From Chthoniobacterales bacterium (GTDB lineage Bacteria; Verrucomicrobiota; Verrucomicrobiia; Chthoniobacterales; JACTMZ01): 35,975 nucleotides of DNA. Under the pieces are notes generated by a model. That model had not been told where the DNA came from. It saw only the letters and a program-made list of their open reading frames with translations, and ran no database searches. Positions 1-7,036 of this stretch are shown here, in pieces (position 1 is the first letter of the stretch; the number at the start of each line of letters is the position of its first letter). The stretch is taken from the NCBI GenBank assembly GCA_017853515.1, contig JAFMJK010000002.1:1-35975 (forward strand), written 5' to 3'. Made by a program: the position numbers and the translations under genes.

Positions 1-10
1 CCTTGCCCCT

Positions 11-37
11 CTTCGTTTCCTTCGTTGGCTTCTGTGC
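11..37. repeat. 9-nt-period dispersed-type repeat
   Basis: Three consecutive 9-mers, CTTCGTTTC, CTTCGTTGG and CTTCTGTGC, lie at the left edge of the window, and a weaker related unit precedes them. Read on the minus strand they would encode a Glu/Asn/Gly-type tripeptide repeat, but no gene reads through here. The 9-nt period matches that of the unrelated repeat at 1526-1550. I infer a genome-dispersed intergenic family, and copy number cannot be seen from this window. The remaining bases up to 137 hold no gene I can support. Confidence 0.5.
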
Positions 38-137
38 AAATCCCTTCCGTCCGGCTTCGCGACCATCCCGCGCGAAAAAAGCATCCCGATCATTGCTTTC
101 AAGGGTGAAGGCGGAGAGATTCGCGGCGTTGAACGCC

Positions 138-1322
138 ATGCCATTCGTCCGCTTCGCCACGATCCTTCTGCTCCTTGCCTGCTGCGGCCAGGGGCAGAGG
201 TTGAGCCCGCTGGCCACGCGCCCCGACTGGTCCTCGCTGGAAAAATTCCAGGGCACGATCACCAAGGAGGAATTCACCCGCCTGCTCACCCAAGTCTACG
301 CCCCGCGCGAGGCGTGGCGGGAATACTTCACCGTGACCGATGACCACGTCACCGTCGTCACCGCCCCCGGCCAACCGCCCTTCCTCCTCGAATTCGCACC
401 CGACCAAGCGAGCGCCAAACCCGTCCCGCGTTATTGGCAACCCCGCCCCAGCCTGCGTGGACTGCGCATCGCGCTCGACCCGGGTCATCTCGGCGGCGAA
501 TGGGCCAAGACGGAGGAACGCTGGTTCCAAATCGGCAACCACAAACCCGTGACCGAAGGCGACATGGTGCTCCATGTGGCGAAGCTACTCAAAAGCGAAC
601 TCGAGCGCCGGGGAGCTTCCGTCTCGCTCACCCGCAGCAGTTCGAAACCAGCGACCAATCTTCGCCCGGAAAAACTCAAGGGCCCCGCGATCCAATCCCT
701 GCGCGACCAAGGCCGCGCAATCAATCCGGCCAGCCTCAAATCCGAAGCCGAGCGTCTCTTTTATCGCACCGCCGAAATCCGCGCGCGCGCCAGAAAAGTG
801 AACGGCCAGCTGAAACCCGATCTGGTCCTCGCGCTGCATTTCAACGCCGAAAGCTGGGGCAACCCCGCGCGCCCCACCCTCACCGGCCTCAACCACCTGC
901 ATCTTCTGGTCAGCGGATGCTACTCCGCGCGCGAGTTATCCTACGAGGACCAGCGCTACGACCTCATGGCCAAATTGCTCAATCGTTCCTACGACAAGGA
1001 AGTCGCCGTCTCGCGCGCCGTGGCCCAATCCATGGCCCGCGCCACGCGTCTGCCTCCCTACACCTACACGGGCGACTCCGCCATCAAGGTCGGTGGCTCA
1101 CCCTACGTTTGGGCGCGCAACCTTCTGGCCAACCGGCTTTTCGAATGCCCCGTGGTCTACCTCGAGCCCTACGTGATGAACAACAAGGAGGTCCACGACC
1201 GCGTCCAGCTGGGCGATTACACCGGGCGGCGCAACATCAACGGCACCCCGCGCGAAAGCATCTACCGCGAATACGTCCGCGGCGTGGTCGACGGGCTCGT
1301 CGCTTATTACGGAAGGAATTAG
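138..1322 (+). CDS. N-acetylmuramoyl-L-alanine amidase, Amidase_3 family, predicted lipoprotein
   Basis: This is a predicted zinc amidase that cleaves the bond between N-acetylmuramic acid and L-alanine in peptidoglycan. The ATG at 138 is chosen because it gives a lipoprotein signal: a hydrophobic stretch ending in L-L-A-C with the lipid-attachment Cys at residue 15. An in-frame TTG at position 3 would bury this signal. The Amidase_3 domain starts near residue 108 with ALDPGHLGG (zinc ligand H117). It continues with TEGD (E140) and LHFNAE (H234), and ends with LEPYVMNN (probable catalytic E343). All four expected metal or catalytic residues are present. The roughly 90 residues between the lipid anchor and the domain match nothing I recognise. 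The protein is 394 residues long and is transcribed alone, followed by a repeat-rich spacer. It probably acts in the periplasm, anchored to a membrane, in wall remodelling or cell separation. Confidence 0.88.
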   Translation: MPFVRFATILLLLACCGQGQRLSPLATRPDWSSLEKFQGTITKEEFTRLLTQVYAPREAWREYFTVTDDHVTVVTAPGQPPFLLEFAPDQASAKPVPRYWQPRPSLRGLRIALDPGHLGGEWAKTEERWFQIGNHKPVTEGDMVLHVAKLLKSELERRGASVSLTRSSSKPATNLRPEKLKGPAIQSLRDQGRAINPASLKSEAERLFYRTAEIRARARKVNGQLKPDLVLALHFNAESWGNPARPTLTGLNHLHLLVSGCYSARELSYEDQRYDLMAKLLNRSYDKEVAVSRAVAQSMARATRLPPYTYTGDSAIKVGGSPYVWARNLLANRLFECPVVYLEPYVMNNKEVHDRVQLGDYTGRRNINGTPRESIYREYVRGVVDGLVAYYGRN

Positions 1323-1327
1323 ATCTG

Positions 1328-1354
1328 TAGCCGCGGCACAGAGTGCCGCGGCTA
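1328..1354. repeat. Perfect hairpin after the amidase gene
   Basis: A 12-bp perfect inverted repeat (TAGCCGCGGCAC and its complement) surrounds a 3-nt loop, AGA. It begins 5 nt after the amidase stop codon. No T-run follows, so it is a poor intrinsic terminator. It looks like a dispersed GC-rich hairpin element and may still stabilise the mRNA 3' end. Confidence 0.6.
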
Positions 1355-1395
1355 TATCAAACGCCCATGTTGGGCTCACGAATGACGATCGGCGG

Positions 1396-1459
1396 GTAGG
1401 GACACGCGGCCCGCGTGTCCGTTTTTCAGAGAGCGGACGAGCGGGCCGCTCGTCCCTAC
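1396..1459. repeat. Compound inverted repeat with two nested hairpins
   Basis: The outer arms GTAGGGA (1396-1402) and TCCCTAC (1453-1459) are complementary. Each half also folds on itself: GACACGCG-GCC-CGCGTGTC on the left and GACGAGCG-GGC-CGCTCGTC on the right. The folded shape would be a stem carrying two hairpins. It lies in the amidase-parA spacer and resembles a mobile or dispersed palindromic element more than a terminator. Confidence 0.6.
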
Positions 1460-1525
1460 CTTAAGAGCTAAAGCCCACAATCTTTCGGGTTCGGTATTCT
1501 GCCGATCTCACCGATAGAAAAATCC

Positions 1526-1550
1526 ATCCGTGCCATCCGTGATATCCGTG
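1526..1550. repeat. Tandem ATCCGTG repeat, 9-nt period, upstream of parA
   Basis: ATCCGTG occurs at 1526, 1535 and 1544, exactly 9 nt apart, ending 17 nt before the parA ATG. Translated on the minus strand it gives the D-I-T-D-G-T-D-G string that often appears in spurious predicted proteins. It would form most of the parA 5' leader if transcription starts upstream of it. I infer a dispersed repeat. A role in parA control is possible but unproven. Confidence 0.6.
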
Positions 1551-1567
1551 GTTAAAAATTCCGCCTC

Positions 1568-2359
1568 ATGAAAGTCCTCGCGGTGGCCAACCAGAAAGGC
1601 GGTGTCGGCAAGACAACGACCTCGGTCAATCTGGCCGCCGGCCTTGCCGCCAAAGGCCAAAGCGTCCTCCTCGTCGATCTCGATCCGCAGGGCAACGCGA
1701 CCAGCGCGGTCGGGGCCGAGTTGGAAAACCCGCCGACCCTGTATGGTCCGCTCACCGGCGCCTCCGAAGTCGGAACGTGCCTCAGTCCCACGCGCATCCC
1801 GCACCTCACGCTCATCGCGGCCAACATCGACTTGGCCGGGCTCGAGATCGAAGTGGCCCGCATGGACGACCACCTTTTGCAGATCCGGCGCGCACTCCAG
1901 CCCCTGCGCGAGGCGGACGCCTTCGACTTCGCCATCCTCGATTGCCCGCCCTCCCTCGGCATCCTCATGACCAACGCCCTCGTGGCGGCCGACCAGCTCC
2001 TCGTTCCCGTGCAGTGCGAATACTATGCCCTCGAAGGCCTGGGCAAACTCATGTTCGTCATGGGCCAGATCCGCGAATCCGGCGCCAACCCCGATCTCAC
2101 GCTCTCCGGCCTCCTCATGACCATGTTCGACCGCCGCACGAATCTCGCCGAAGCCGTGGTCAAAGACGTGCGCGCGCATTTCCAGGAAGTGCTTTATGAC
2201 ACAGTCATCCCCCGCACCGTCCGCCTGAGCGAAGCGCCCAGCTTCGGCCGCACCATTTTCGAACACGACCCCCGCGGCCCCGGCGCCGAAGCCTACGGCA
2301 AACTGGCCCGAGAATTCCTCAAACGCCACGAAGACAAGCTCGCTTTTGTGAACGCTTGA
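1568..2359 (+). CDS. parA: ParA/Soj-family ATPase
   Basis: This is a ParA-type deviant Walker ATPase of 263 residues, the usual length for a chromosomal Soj. Residues 9-17 carry the deviant Walker A motif KGGVGKTTT. LLVDLDPQGNAT follows at about residues 36-47, and the Walker B segment FAILDCPPSLG lies near residue 120. Family members bind DNA as ATP dimers and move ParB-bound origins or other cargo. No parB gene follows: the next gene is an unrelated transporter. Nor did I notice a parS-like 16-mer. The partner is therefore either elsewhere in the genome or this is an orphan ParA that positions another cargo. The start has no visible Shine-Dalgarno sequence. The 75-nt gap after the gene carries its neighbour's promoter. 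Confidence 0.9.
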   Translation: MKVLAVANQKGGVGKTTTSVNLAAGLAAKGQSVLLVDLDPQGNATSAVGAELENPPTLYGPLTGASEVGTCLSPTRIPHLTLIAANIDLAGLEIEVARMDDHLLQIRRALQPLREADAFDFAILDCPPSLGILMTNALVAADQLLVPVQCEYYALEGLGKLMFVMGQIRESGANPDLTLSGLLMTMFDRRTNLAEAVVKDVRAHFQEVLYDTVIPRTVRLSEAPSFGRTIFEHDPRGPGAEAYGKLAREFLKRHEDKLAFVNA

Positions 2360-2412
2360 AGAGCGGACGCGCGGGGACCGGCTGCACCGTCGAAATACTT
2401 CGCATCCGCGCA

Positions 2413-2441
2413 TTGACGCGATGGACGAATCCTTGTGCAAT
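2413..2441 (+). promoter_or_regulatory. Candidate sigma70 promoter for the sbtA-like gene
   Basis: TTGACG (2413-2418) is separated by 17 nt from TGCAAT (2436-2441), giving 5/6 and 4/6 matches to the consensus. The -10 ends 14 nt before the ATG at 2456. An in-frame GTG at 2435 overlaps the -10 element, so this promoter favours the ATG as start. Confidence 0.5.
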
Positions 2442-2455
2442 TCGCGCCGCCGACC

Positions 2456-3439
2456 ATGGACTGGGGACTCGCCATCGCCAATGTGCTCAATCCCGCCGCG
2501 CTCTTCTTCGCGCTGGGTTTCGCCGCCGTATTGTTCAAGACGGACCTGGAAATCCCCGCCCCGCTCCCGAAGCTTTTCTCGCTCTATCTCATCATCGCCA
2601 TCGGCTACACCGGCGGGACCAAACTCGCGGCGTCCGGCCTGAGCGGCACCGTGCTGCTTTACATCGCGGCGGCCGTATTCATGGCGTTGCTCGTGCCGGT
2701 CGCCGTCTTCTTCGCCCTGCGGAGACTCCTCTCCGTCTACGACGCCGCCGCCATGGCGGCGACATACGGTTCGATCAGCATCGTCACCTTCATCGTCGGC
2801 ACCGAGTTCCTCGACCGCAACGCACAGACTTACGGCGGCTACATGGTGGCCATCATGTCGCTCATGGAATCGCCCGCCATCGTCGCCGGCATTTTCCTTG
2901 TCCGCATGTTCGCCCCGCGCCGCACCCTCGCCGCGCCCAAGACCAACGCCGCTTCGCTCCTGCGCGAGTCGTTCCTCAACGCCTCGGTTTTCCTCCTTCT
3001 TGGAAGTTTGCTCATCGGCTGGGTCACCGGCCCGGCGCACGGCAAATCCCTCGAGACCTTCATGTCCGGGCTCTTCAAAGGCATGGTCATCTTCTTCCTC
3101 CTGGACACCGGCATGCATGCGGGGCGTCTCATCGGCATTTTCAAAAAAACCGGCGCACCGCTGGTGATCTTCGGGCTTGTCGCCCCGCTGGCCGGCGCCG
3201 CCCTCGGCCTCCTCGTGGCCAAGGGGATCGGCATGGCGCCCGGCGACGCGCTGCTCTTTGTCATCCTCTGCGCCAGCGCCAGCTACATCGTCGCCCCCGC
3301 CGCCATGCGACACGCCGTTCCCGAGTCGAATCCGGGACTGGTCGAACTCCTCTCCCTGGGCGTCACCTTCCCCTTCAACATCACCCTTGGCATCCCGCTC
3401 TACTGGATGGCCATCCGCTGGGTGTGGGGAGTGGACTGA
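2456..3439 (+). CDS. sbtA: Sodium-dependent bicarbonate transporter, SbtA family
   Basis: This is a predicted inner-membrane permease of 327 residues, nearly all hydrophobic, with about ten membrane segments. The N-terminal pattern (NPAALFFALGF, then FKTDLEIP, then LPKLFSLYL and AIGYTGGTKL) is the SbtA signature known from cyanobacterial Na+/HCO3- symporters. The start is the ATG at 2456, which fits the promoter just upstream; a GTG at 2435 would add seven residues. No gene for the PII-like regulator SbtB is next to it, unlike the common cyanobacterial arrangement. Outside carbon-fixing organisms the family may supply bicarbonate to carboxylases such as acetyl-CoA carboxylase. Bicarbonate as the substrate is inferred from the family alone. 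The gene converges with the PKS operon, and the two stop codons are 21 nt apart. Confidence 0.82.
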   Translation: MDWGLAIANVLNPAALFFALGFAAVLFKTDLEIPAPLPKLFSLYLIIAIGYTGGTKLAASGLSGTVLLYIAAAVFMALLVPVAVFFALRRLLSVYDAAAMAATYGSISIVTFIVGTEFLDRNAQTYGGYMVAIMSLMESPAIVAGIFLVRMFAPRRTLAAPKTNAASLLRESFLNASVFLLLGSLLIGWVTGPAHGKSLETFMSGLFKGMVIFFLLDTGMHAGRLIGIFKKTGAPLVIFGLVAPLAGAALGLLVAKGIGMAPGDALLFVILCASASYIVAPAAMRHAVPESNPGLVELLSLGVTFPFNITLGIPLYWMAIRWVWGVD

Positions 3440-3460
3440 GTCGCGGAACCTGGCCCCGCC

Positions 3461-4189
3461 TCAAAGCGCGAAGTCCGCGTCGGTCAAGCGGACATCGTGG
3501 CGGATGTTCGAACCGTCGATTTCGGTGGTGGCACCATCCGGCCGGGTTACGGTCATGCCCGCCGGTATGTTGCGCCCCGCGTCGTCCTTGGCCACTTGGG
3601 TCGTGGTAATGGTGCGGAGAAGTTGGCCCGAGACATCGTATTTTTCCACGCGCATGACAACGCGTTTGTCCGGGTCGATCCAGCTCCGCACTTTGCCGTG
3701 CGGCGAGTTGCCCGCGGGTCGCGATTCGAGAATGACGCAGTCCGCACGTCCAACGGATTCCTTTCCGGCCAATTCCTGCTTCGGCCAGAGGAAGAAATTC
3801 TCGATCACATCGGCGTAAGCGAGCCCGGTGCCGAACATGCCGCCGCTCCATTCCCCGCGGCCGATCCCGGAGCGCTCCCCCGCGGCGGAAATTTTCTCCC
3901 CGCGCGGCCATCCGCCTTTGCTCTGCGAAAGGACAACTTTCTCGCCCTTGCGTTGCTGAGGCCAGAGAACTTCGTAAACCGTCCGCGCGTTTCCGCCCGA
4001 GCGGAGTGATTTGATCTGCACCTGCAAGACTTGCCCGTCCGGTGCCTTCATTCGGACACGAGCCGAGGACTCGCCGTCCTCGACCAATGAGGCCATTTGT
4101 GACGCCAGCTGGCCGGCGTTCATACCCGGGTCCCCGGCGCGAAGGCTCGCCGCGGTCAGCAGAACGATCAGGAGGGGGAAAAGTTTCAT
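3461..4189 (-). CDS. Periplasmic LolA-like lipoprotein-sorting protein
   Basis: Last gene of the PKS operon, 242 residues. It starts with a cleavable signal peptide (MKLFPLLIVLLTAASLRAG) and has no lipobox Cys, so the mature protein is predicted to be soluble in the periplasm. The C-terminal half has the beta-strand rhythm of the LolA/TP_0789 outer-membrane lipoprotein-sorting fold. Features include the FFLWPKQEL segment, a GKVRSWIDPDKRVVMRVE strand pair and a final T-E-I-D-G...VRLTDADF. Proteins of this fold shuttle lipidated or hydrophobic cargo across the periplasm. It sits 32 nt after a MacB-like permease and shares an operon with a polyketide synthase. I infer that it accepts the exported lipid, much as LppX serves PDIM in mycobacteria. 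An alternative is a general lipoprotein chaperone co-transcribed by chance. Confidence 0.72.
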   Translation of the reverse strand: MKLFPLLIVLLTAASLRAGDPGMNAGQLASQMASLVEDGESSARVRMKAPDGQVLQVQIKSLRSGGNARTVYEVLWPQQRKGEKVVLSQSKGGWPRGEKISAAGERSGIGRGEWSGGMFGTGLAYADVIENFFLWPKQELAGKESVGRADCVILESRPAGNSPHGKVRSWIDPDKRVVMRVEKYDVSGQLLRTITTTQVAKDDAGRNIPAGMTVTRPDGATTEIDGSNIRHDVRLTDADFAL

Positions 4190-4221
4190 GCGCCCAACAT
4201 CCCTCGACGCGAACACCAGGG

Positions 4222-5337
4222 TCAACCCTGCAAGGCAGTGCTCGGCGAGAGGCGCGAGCTGCGCCATGCCGGATAAAGTCCGCTGACAATGCCGACCGCC
4301 ACCGCGATAAGCACGGCTTGGAGAGCCAAAGTCCAGCCGAGATCGGGCTCGAGAAATCCGCGCACGAAGGGCGTTTGCTCGAGAATGGCCAAGGTTACCG
4401 CGCCGAGCACCACCCCGACCACGCCGCCGAGAAATCCCATGACCGCGGATTCGCACAAAATAAGCGACATGATGCGCGCGCGGGACCAGCCGAGCGCGAG
4501 CAGGACGCCGATCTCGTGTTTGCGCTCGAACACGCTCATCAACATGGTGTTCATCACGCCGAGAACGCCGACGACCAGCGCGAGCAGGGAAGTGCTCCAG
4601 CTCATGGCTTGCGCCATGCGGAATCCCTGGCTGGTGCCGACCACCTCGCCCGCCTGGACGGCACGCAATCCCGGGTGCCTCGCCTCGATGTCGCGGCACA
4701 GCGATTCGATACCTTCGGGGGGAAGTCCGTCGGTCACGCGGATATTGATGAAGTTGGCGCGCCCTTCGTAGCCGGAGGCCGCCTGGAATCTGGGCAGGGC
4801 CATGTTGATCGCCCCGTTTTCCAGCACGGATTTGCCATCGACGATGCCGACCACGTCGAACTCCAGCGCTTCGACCTGCAATTTGTCGCCGGTCTTTTTG
4901 CCCAGCACCTCGGCGGCCAGCTTGCCGAGCACGACGGCGTTTTCCCGGGCGTCGCGCGGCATGCGCCCATCCACCACCTGCAGTTGTTCCCAGGTGAAAG
5001 ATTCCCACTCGCGCCCGTAGACGACCATCATGGGCGCGTCCTCCACACTGAGCATCTGCATGAGGGTGGCGTTCGCTTCCCCCACCCCGGGCATGGATGC
5101 GATCTCTTCGCGCACCGACTCCTCGAAGGCCTTGGGCATGATGCCGCCCTGCATGTTGCTCACCACGACATCGATTCCCACGGTGTCGAGCTGGTCCACC
5201 ACGCTTTTTTCGTAACCCGAGGCCATCCCGACGAGCGCCACCACGGCGGCGATGCCGATGGCGATGCCCAGGACGGTAAGGCCGGTCCGCACGGGACGGC
5301 GCCACAACCCGCGGAAGATGACCTGGAGAAAATTCAT
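4222..5337 (-). CDS. ABC transporter permease, MacB/FtsX type
   Basis: A 371-residue permease with the MacB topology. A first membrane helix (about residues 15-40, including TVLGIAIGIAAVVALVGMASG) is followed by a periplasmic MacB_PCD domain of about 200 residues. Three C-terminal FtsX helices then run from about 245 to 360, and the protein ends in P-S-T-A-L-Q-G. The ATG at 5337 is 4 nt after the stop of the ATPase gene; in-frame starts further upstream would overlap that gene. MacB/LolCDE-type permeases do not carry substrate through a channel. They drive extrusion or extraction of cargo on the periplasmic side. With the ATPase before it and the LolA-like protein after it, this forms a LolCDE-like set: ATPase, permease, carrier. 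The cargo is unknown, and the operon points to a polyketide lipid or a lipidated partner. Confidence 0.87.
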   Translation of the reverse strand: MNFLQVIFRGLWRRPVRTGLTVLGIAIGIAAVVALVGMASGYEKSVVDQLDTVGIDVVVSNMQGGIMPKAFEESVREEIASMPGVGEANATLMQMLSVEDAPMMVVYGREWESFTWEQLQVVDGRMPRDARENAVVLGKLAAEVLGKKTGDKLQVEALEFDVVGIVDGKSVLENGAINMALPRFQAASGYEGRANFINIRVTDGLPPEGIESLCRDIEARHPGLRAVQAGEVVGTSQGFRMAQAMSWSTSLLALVVGVLGVMNTMLMSVFERKHEIGVLLALGWSRARIMSLILCESAVMGFLGGVVGVVLGAVTLAILEQTPFVRGFLEPDLGWTLALQAVLIAVAVGIVSGLYPAWRSSRLSPSTALQG

Positions 5338-5341
5338 GGAG

Positions 5342-6034
5342 TCAGCTTGCGGAGACGATTTGTCCGTCCTTGATGCGGACAATGCGCGTGCCGTGGCGCG
5401 CCAGTTCCTGGTCGTGGGTCACCATGACAAGGGTGACCCGGTGCTCTTCGCGCAAACGCAGGAGGATATCCATGACATGCGCGGAGTTTTTGCTGTCGAG
5501 ATTGCCGGTCGGTTCGTCGGCCAAGAGGATGGCCGGGCGGTTGGCCAGGCTCCGGGCGATGGCCGCGCGCTGGCGTTCTCCGCCGGACAGCTTCACCGGG
5601 AGATGATCGAGACGGTGGCCGAGCCCGACAGCCTCGAGCAGTTCGACGGCGCGGGCCCGCCGCTCGCGCGGCGAACCGGGCAGCCCGAACATGGGCATCT
5701 GCACGTTTTCCTCCACCGTGAAATTGGGAAGGAGATGGAAGGATTGGAAGATGAACCCGATCTCCCGCGCGCGGTAAGCCGCGGGGTCGCCGATCCCGGA
5801 CAAATCGCGGCCGCGGAAATGCAATTTCCCCGACGAGGGCCGGTCGAGCAAGCCGAGCATGTTGAGCAAGGTCGTCTTGCCGCAGCCGCTCGGACCCACG
5901 ATGGAAACGAATTCGCCTTGCCCGATGGTCAAATCGACCCCGCGCAACGCGGCGACGCGGCCGTCGTCGTATTCTTTGGTCAGACCCGCCGCCTCGTAGA
6001 CGATCTCGCCGGACGGAACTGCGGGCGCGGACAT
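5342..6034 (-). CDS. ABC transporter ATP-binding protein, MacB/LolD type
   Basis: A 230-residue ATPase with every hallmark of the family: Walker A GPSGCGKTT, Q-loop region FIFQSFHLLPNFT, signature LSGGERQRAA, Walker B ILLADEPTGNLDS and H-loop VTHDQE. The E-P-T-G-N-L-D variant and the short Y-R-A-R-E-I-G-F-I-F-Q stretch are typical of the LolD/MacB/FtsE branch. The ATG at 6034 lies 8 nt after the desaturase stop; an in-frame ATG nine codons upstream would overlap the desaturase gene. It energises the adjacent permease, probably as a 2+2 complex. The tight packing with the biosynthetic genes argues for a dedicated exporter of the pathway product. Confidence 0.9.
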   Translation of the reverse strand: MSAPAVPSGEIVYEAAGLTKEYDDGRVAALRGVDLTIGQGEFVSIVGPSGCGKTTLLNMLGLLDRPSSGKLHFRGRDLSGIGDPAAYRAREIGFIFQSFHLLPNFTVEENVQMPMFGLPGSPRERRARAVELLEAVGLGHRLDHLPVKLSGGERQRAAIARSLANRPAILLADEPTGNLDSKNSAHVMDILLRLREEHRVTLVMVTHDQELARHGTRIVRIKDGQIVSAS

Positions 6035-6042
6035 GGGCGGGA

Positions 6043-7008
6043 CTATTCCGCGGTGGCCCACTGCGCGCCGACGCGGGGATCGTGCAGGCGCTTGATCAAA
6101 TCAGCGAAGGCGGAGCGGTAATTCGGGAAGGGCGCGGTGTCGCCGCCGTCCTTCGGCTCGATCAGAGCGACATGCTCGACCAACTCGTCGCAGGGAATGG
6201 AACTCTTGGCGTGGTGCACGCCGTGGAGCGGCTGATGGAGCAAACTCAGCGCGACAAAGCGACCGGGGGTCGTTTCCACGATGATGCTACGGGTGGCGCT
6301 GCGCGCGCTGTTGCCGCTCAGTCCGACGTGCTCGATGTATTTGCGCCAGCTCTGCATGTTGCCGGCGATGAAAGCCGGGATGAAGTAAAGGACGAGGAAC
6401 CAGTTCCAGACGTTGAACCAAGCGACGAGGGCAAGTGCGGTGGTCCAGAGCAGGATCATGCCTGCGGTTTCGATCCAGATCCGTTTGCGCACCGTCTTGT
6501 TCGTCACGGGCGACGGATTTTCGAGGAAGACGCGCCAGAAAAGATACGGCGTGTAGAAAAAACCGAAATTGAGTTCGAGGAACGCGGCCGCGCGACGCCA
6601 CCAGAGCGGCTGTTGCGGATCGACGAAGGGCCAAAGCTCGAGATCTTTGACCGTGGCGAGATTGACGTGGTGCTTCTGGTGAAGGGCGCGGTAGAGCGTG
6701 AAAGGCGTGAGGCTGATCATGCCGACCAGCTGGCCGTCGAATTCGTTGAGCCATTTCCATTGGCGAAGGTTCCCGTGCGCCGCCTCGTGGTAGGCGATGA
6801 GCATGGCGTGCATGAAGTGGCTCGAGACGAGCATCAGCGGGACAATGAGCCACAGGAAGGCCGTGTGCCCGGAGACATATTTGTACATGCACCAGGCGAG
6901 CAGGGCGGCGCTGCCATAGGTGCCGACCATCACCCAAGTGAAAGATGTGCGGCACGGCCATGGTTCCTCGTGCGAGGCAAGGGCCGGGCTTTTTGCGGTC
7001 ATGTGCAT
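6043..7008 (-). CDS. Membrane fatty acid desaturase-like di-iron enzyme
   Basis: A 321-residue integral membrane protein with the three histidine boxes of the desaturase/hydroxylase superfamily: HEAAH at 74-78, HQKHH at 110-114 and HGVHH at 262-266, plus a supporting H258. Four or so membrane helices surround them (about residues 22-45, 50-70, 178-200 and 202-218). The family uses di-iron and O2 to introduce double bonds or hydroxyl groups into acyl chains, and in some subfamilies acts on carotenoids. The ATG at 7008 is 28 nt after the condensation-protein stop; a second ATG at 7002 is equally possible. The reading frame stays open well upstream, but that part lies inside the condensation gene and is not coding. 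I infer that it modifies the polyketide chain or an acyl partner. Regiochemistry cannot be read from the sequence. Confidence 0.82.
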   Translation of the reverse strand: MHMTAKSPALASHEEPWPCRTSFTWVMVGTYGSAALLAWCMYKYVSGHTAFLWLIVPLMLVSSHFMHAMLIAYHEAAHGNLRQWKWLNEFDGQLVGMISLTPFTLYRALHQKHHVNLATVKDLELWPFVDPQQPLWWRRAAAFLELNFGFFYTPYLFWRVFLENPSPVTNKTVRKRIWIETAGMILLWTTALALVAWFNVWNWFLVLYFIPAFIAGNMQSWRKYIEHVGLSGNSARSATRSIIVETTPGRFVALSLLHQPLHGVHHAKSSIPCDELVEHVALIEPKDGGDTAPFPNYRSAFADLIKRLHDPRVGAQWATAE

Positions 7009-7036
7009 CGGAGCAGACTGGTCGAAACGGGACTTC

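Noticed and set aside
2435..2458. GTG at 2435 as the sbtA start
   Set aside because: It overlaps the -10 element of the candidate promoter, and the ATG at 2456 gives the better family N-terminus.
1508..3313. A 601-codon minus-strand open frame opposite parA and sbtA
   Set aside because: It is antisense to two well-recognised genes, and its predicted start region translates the ATCCGTG repeat (D-I-T-D-G-T-D-G). High GC keeps such frames open.
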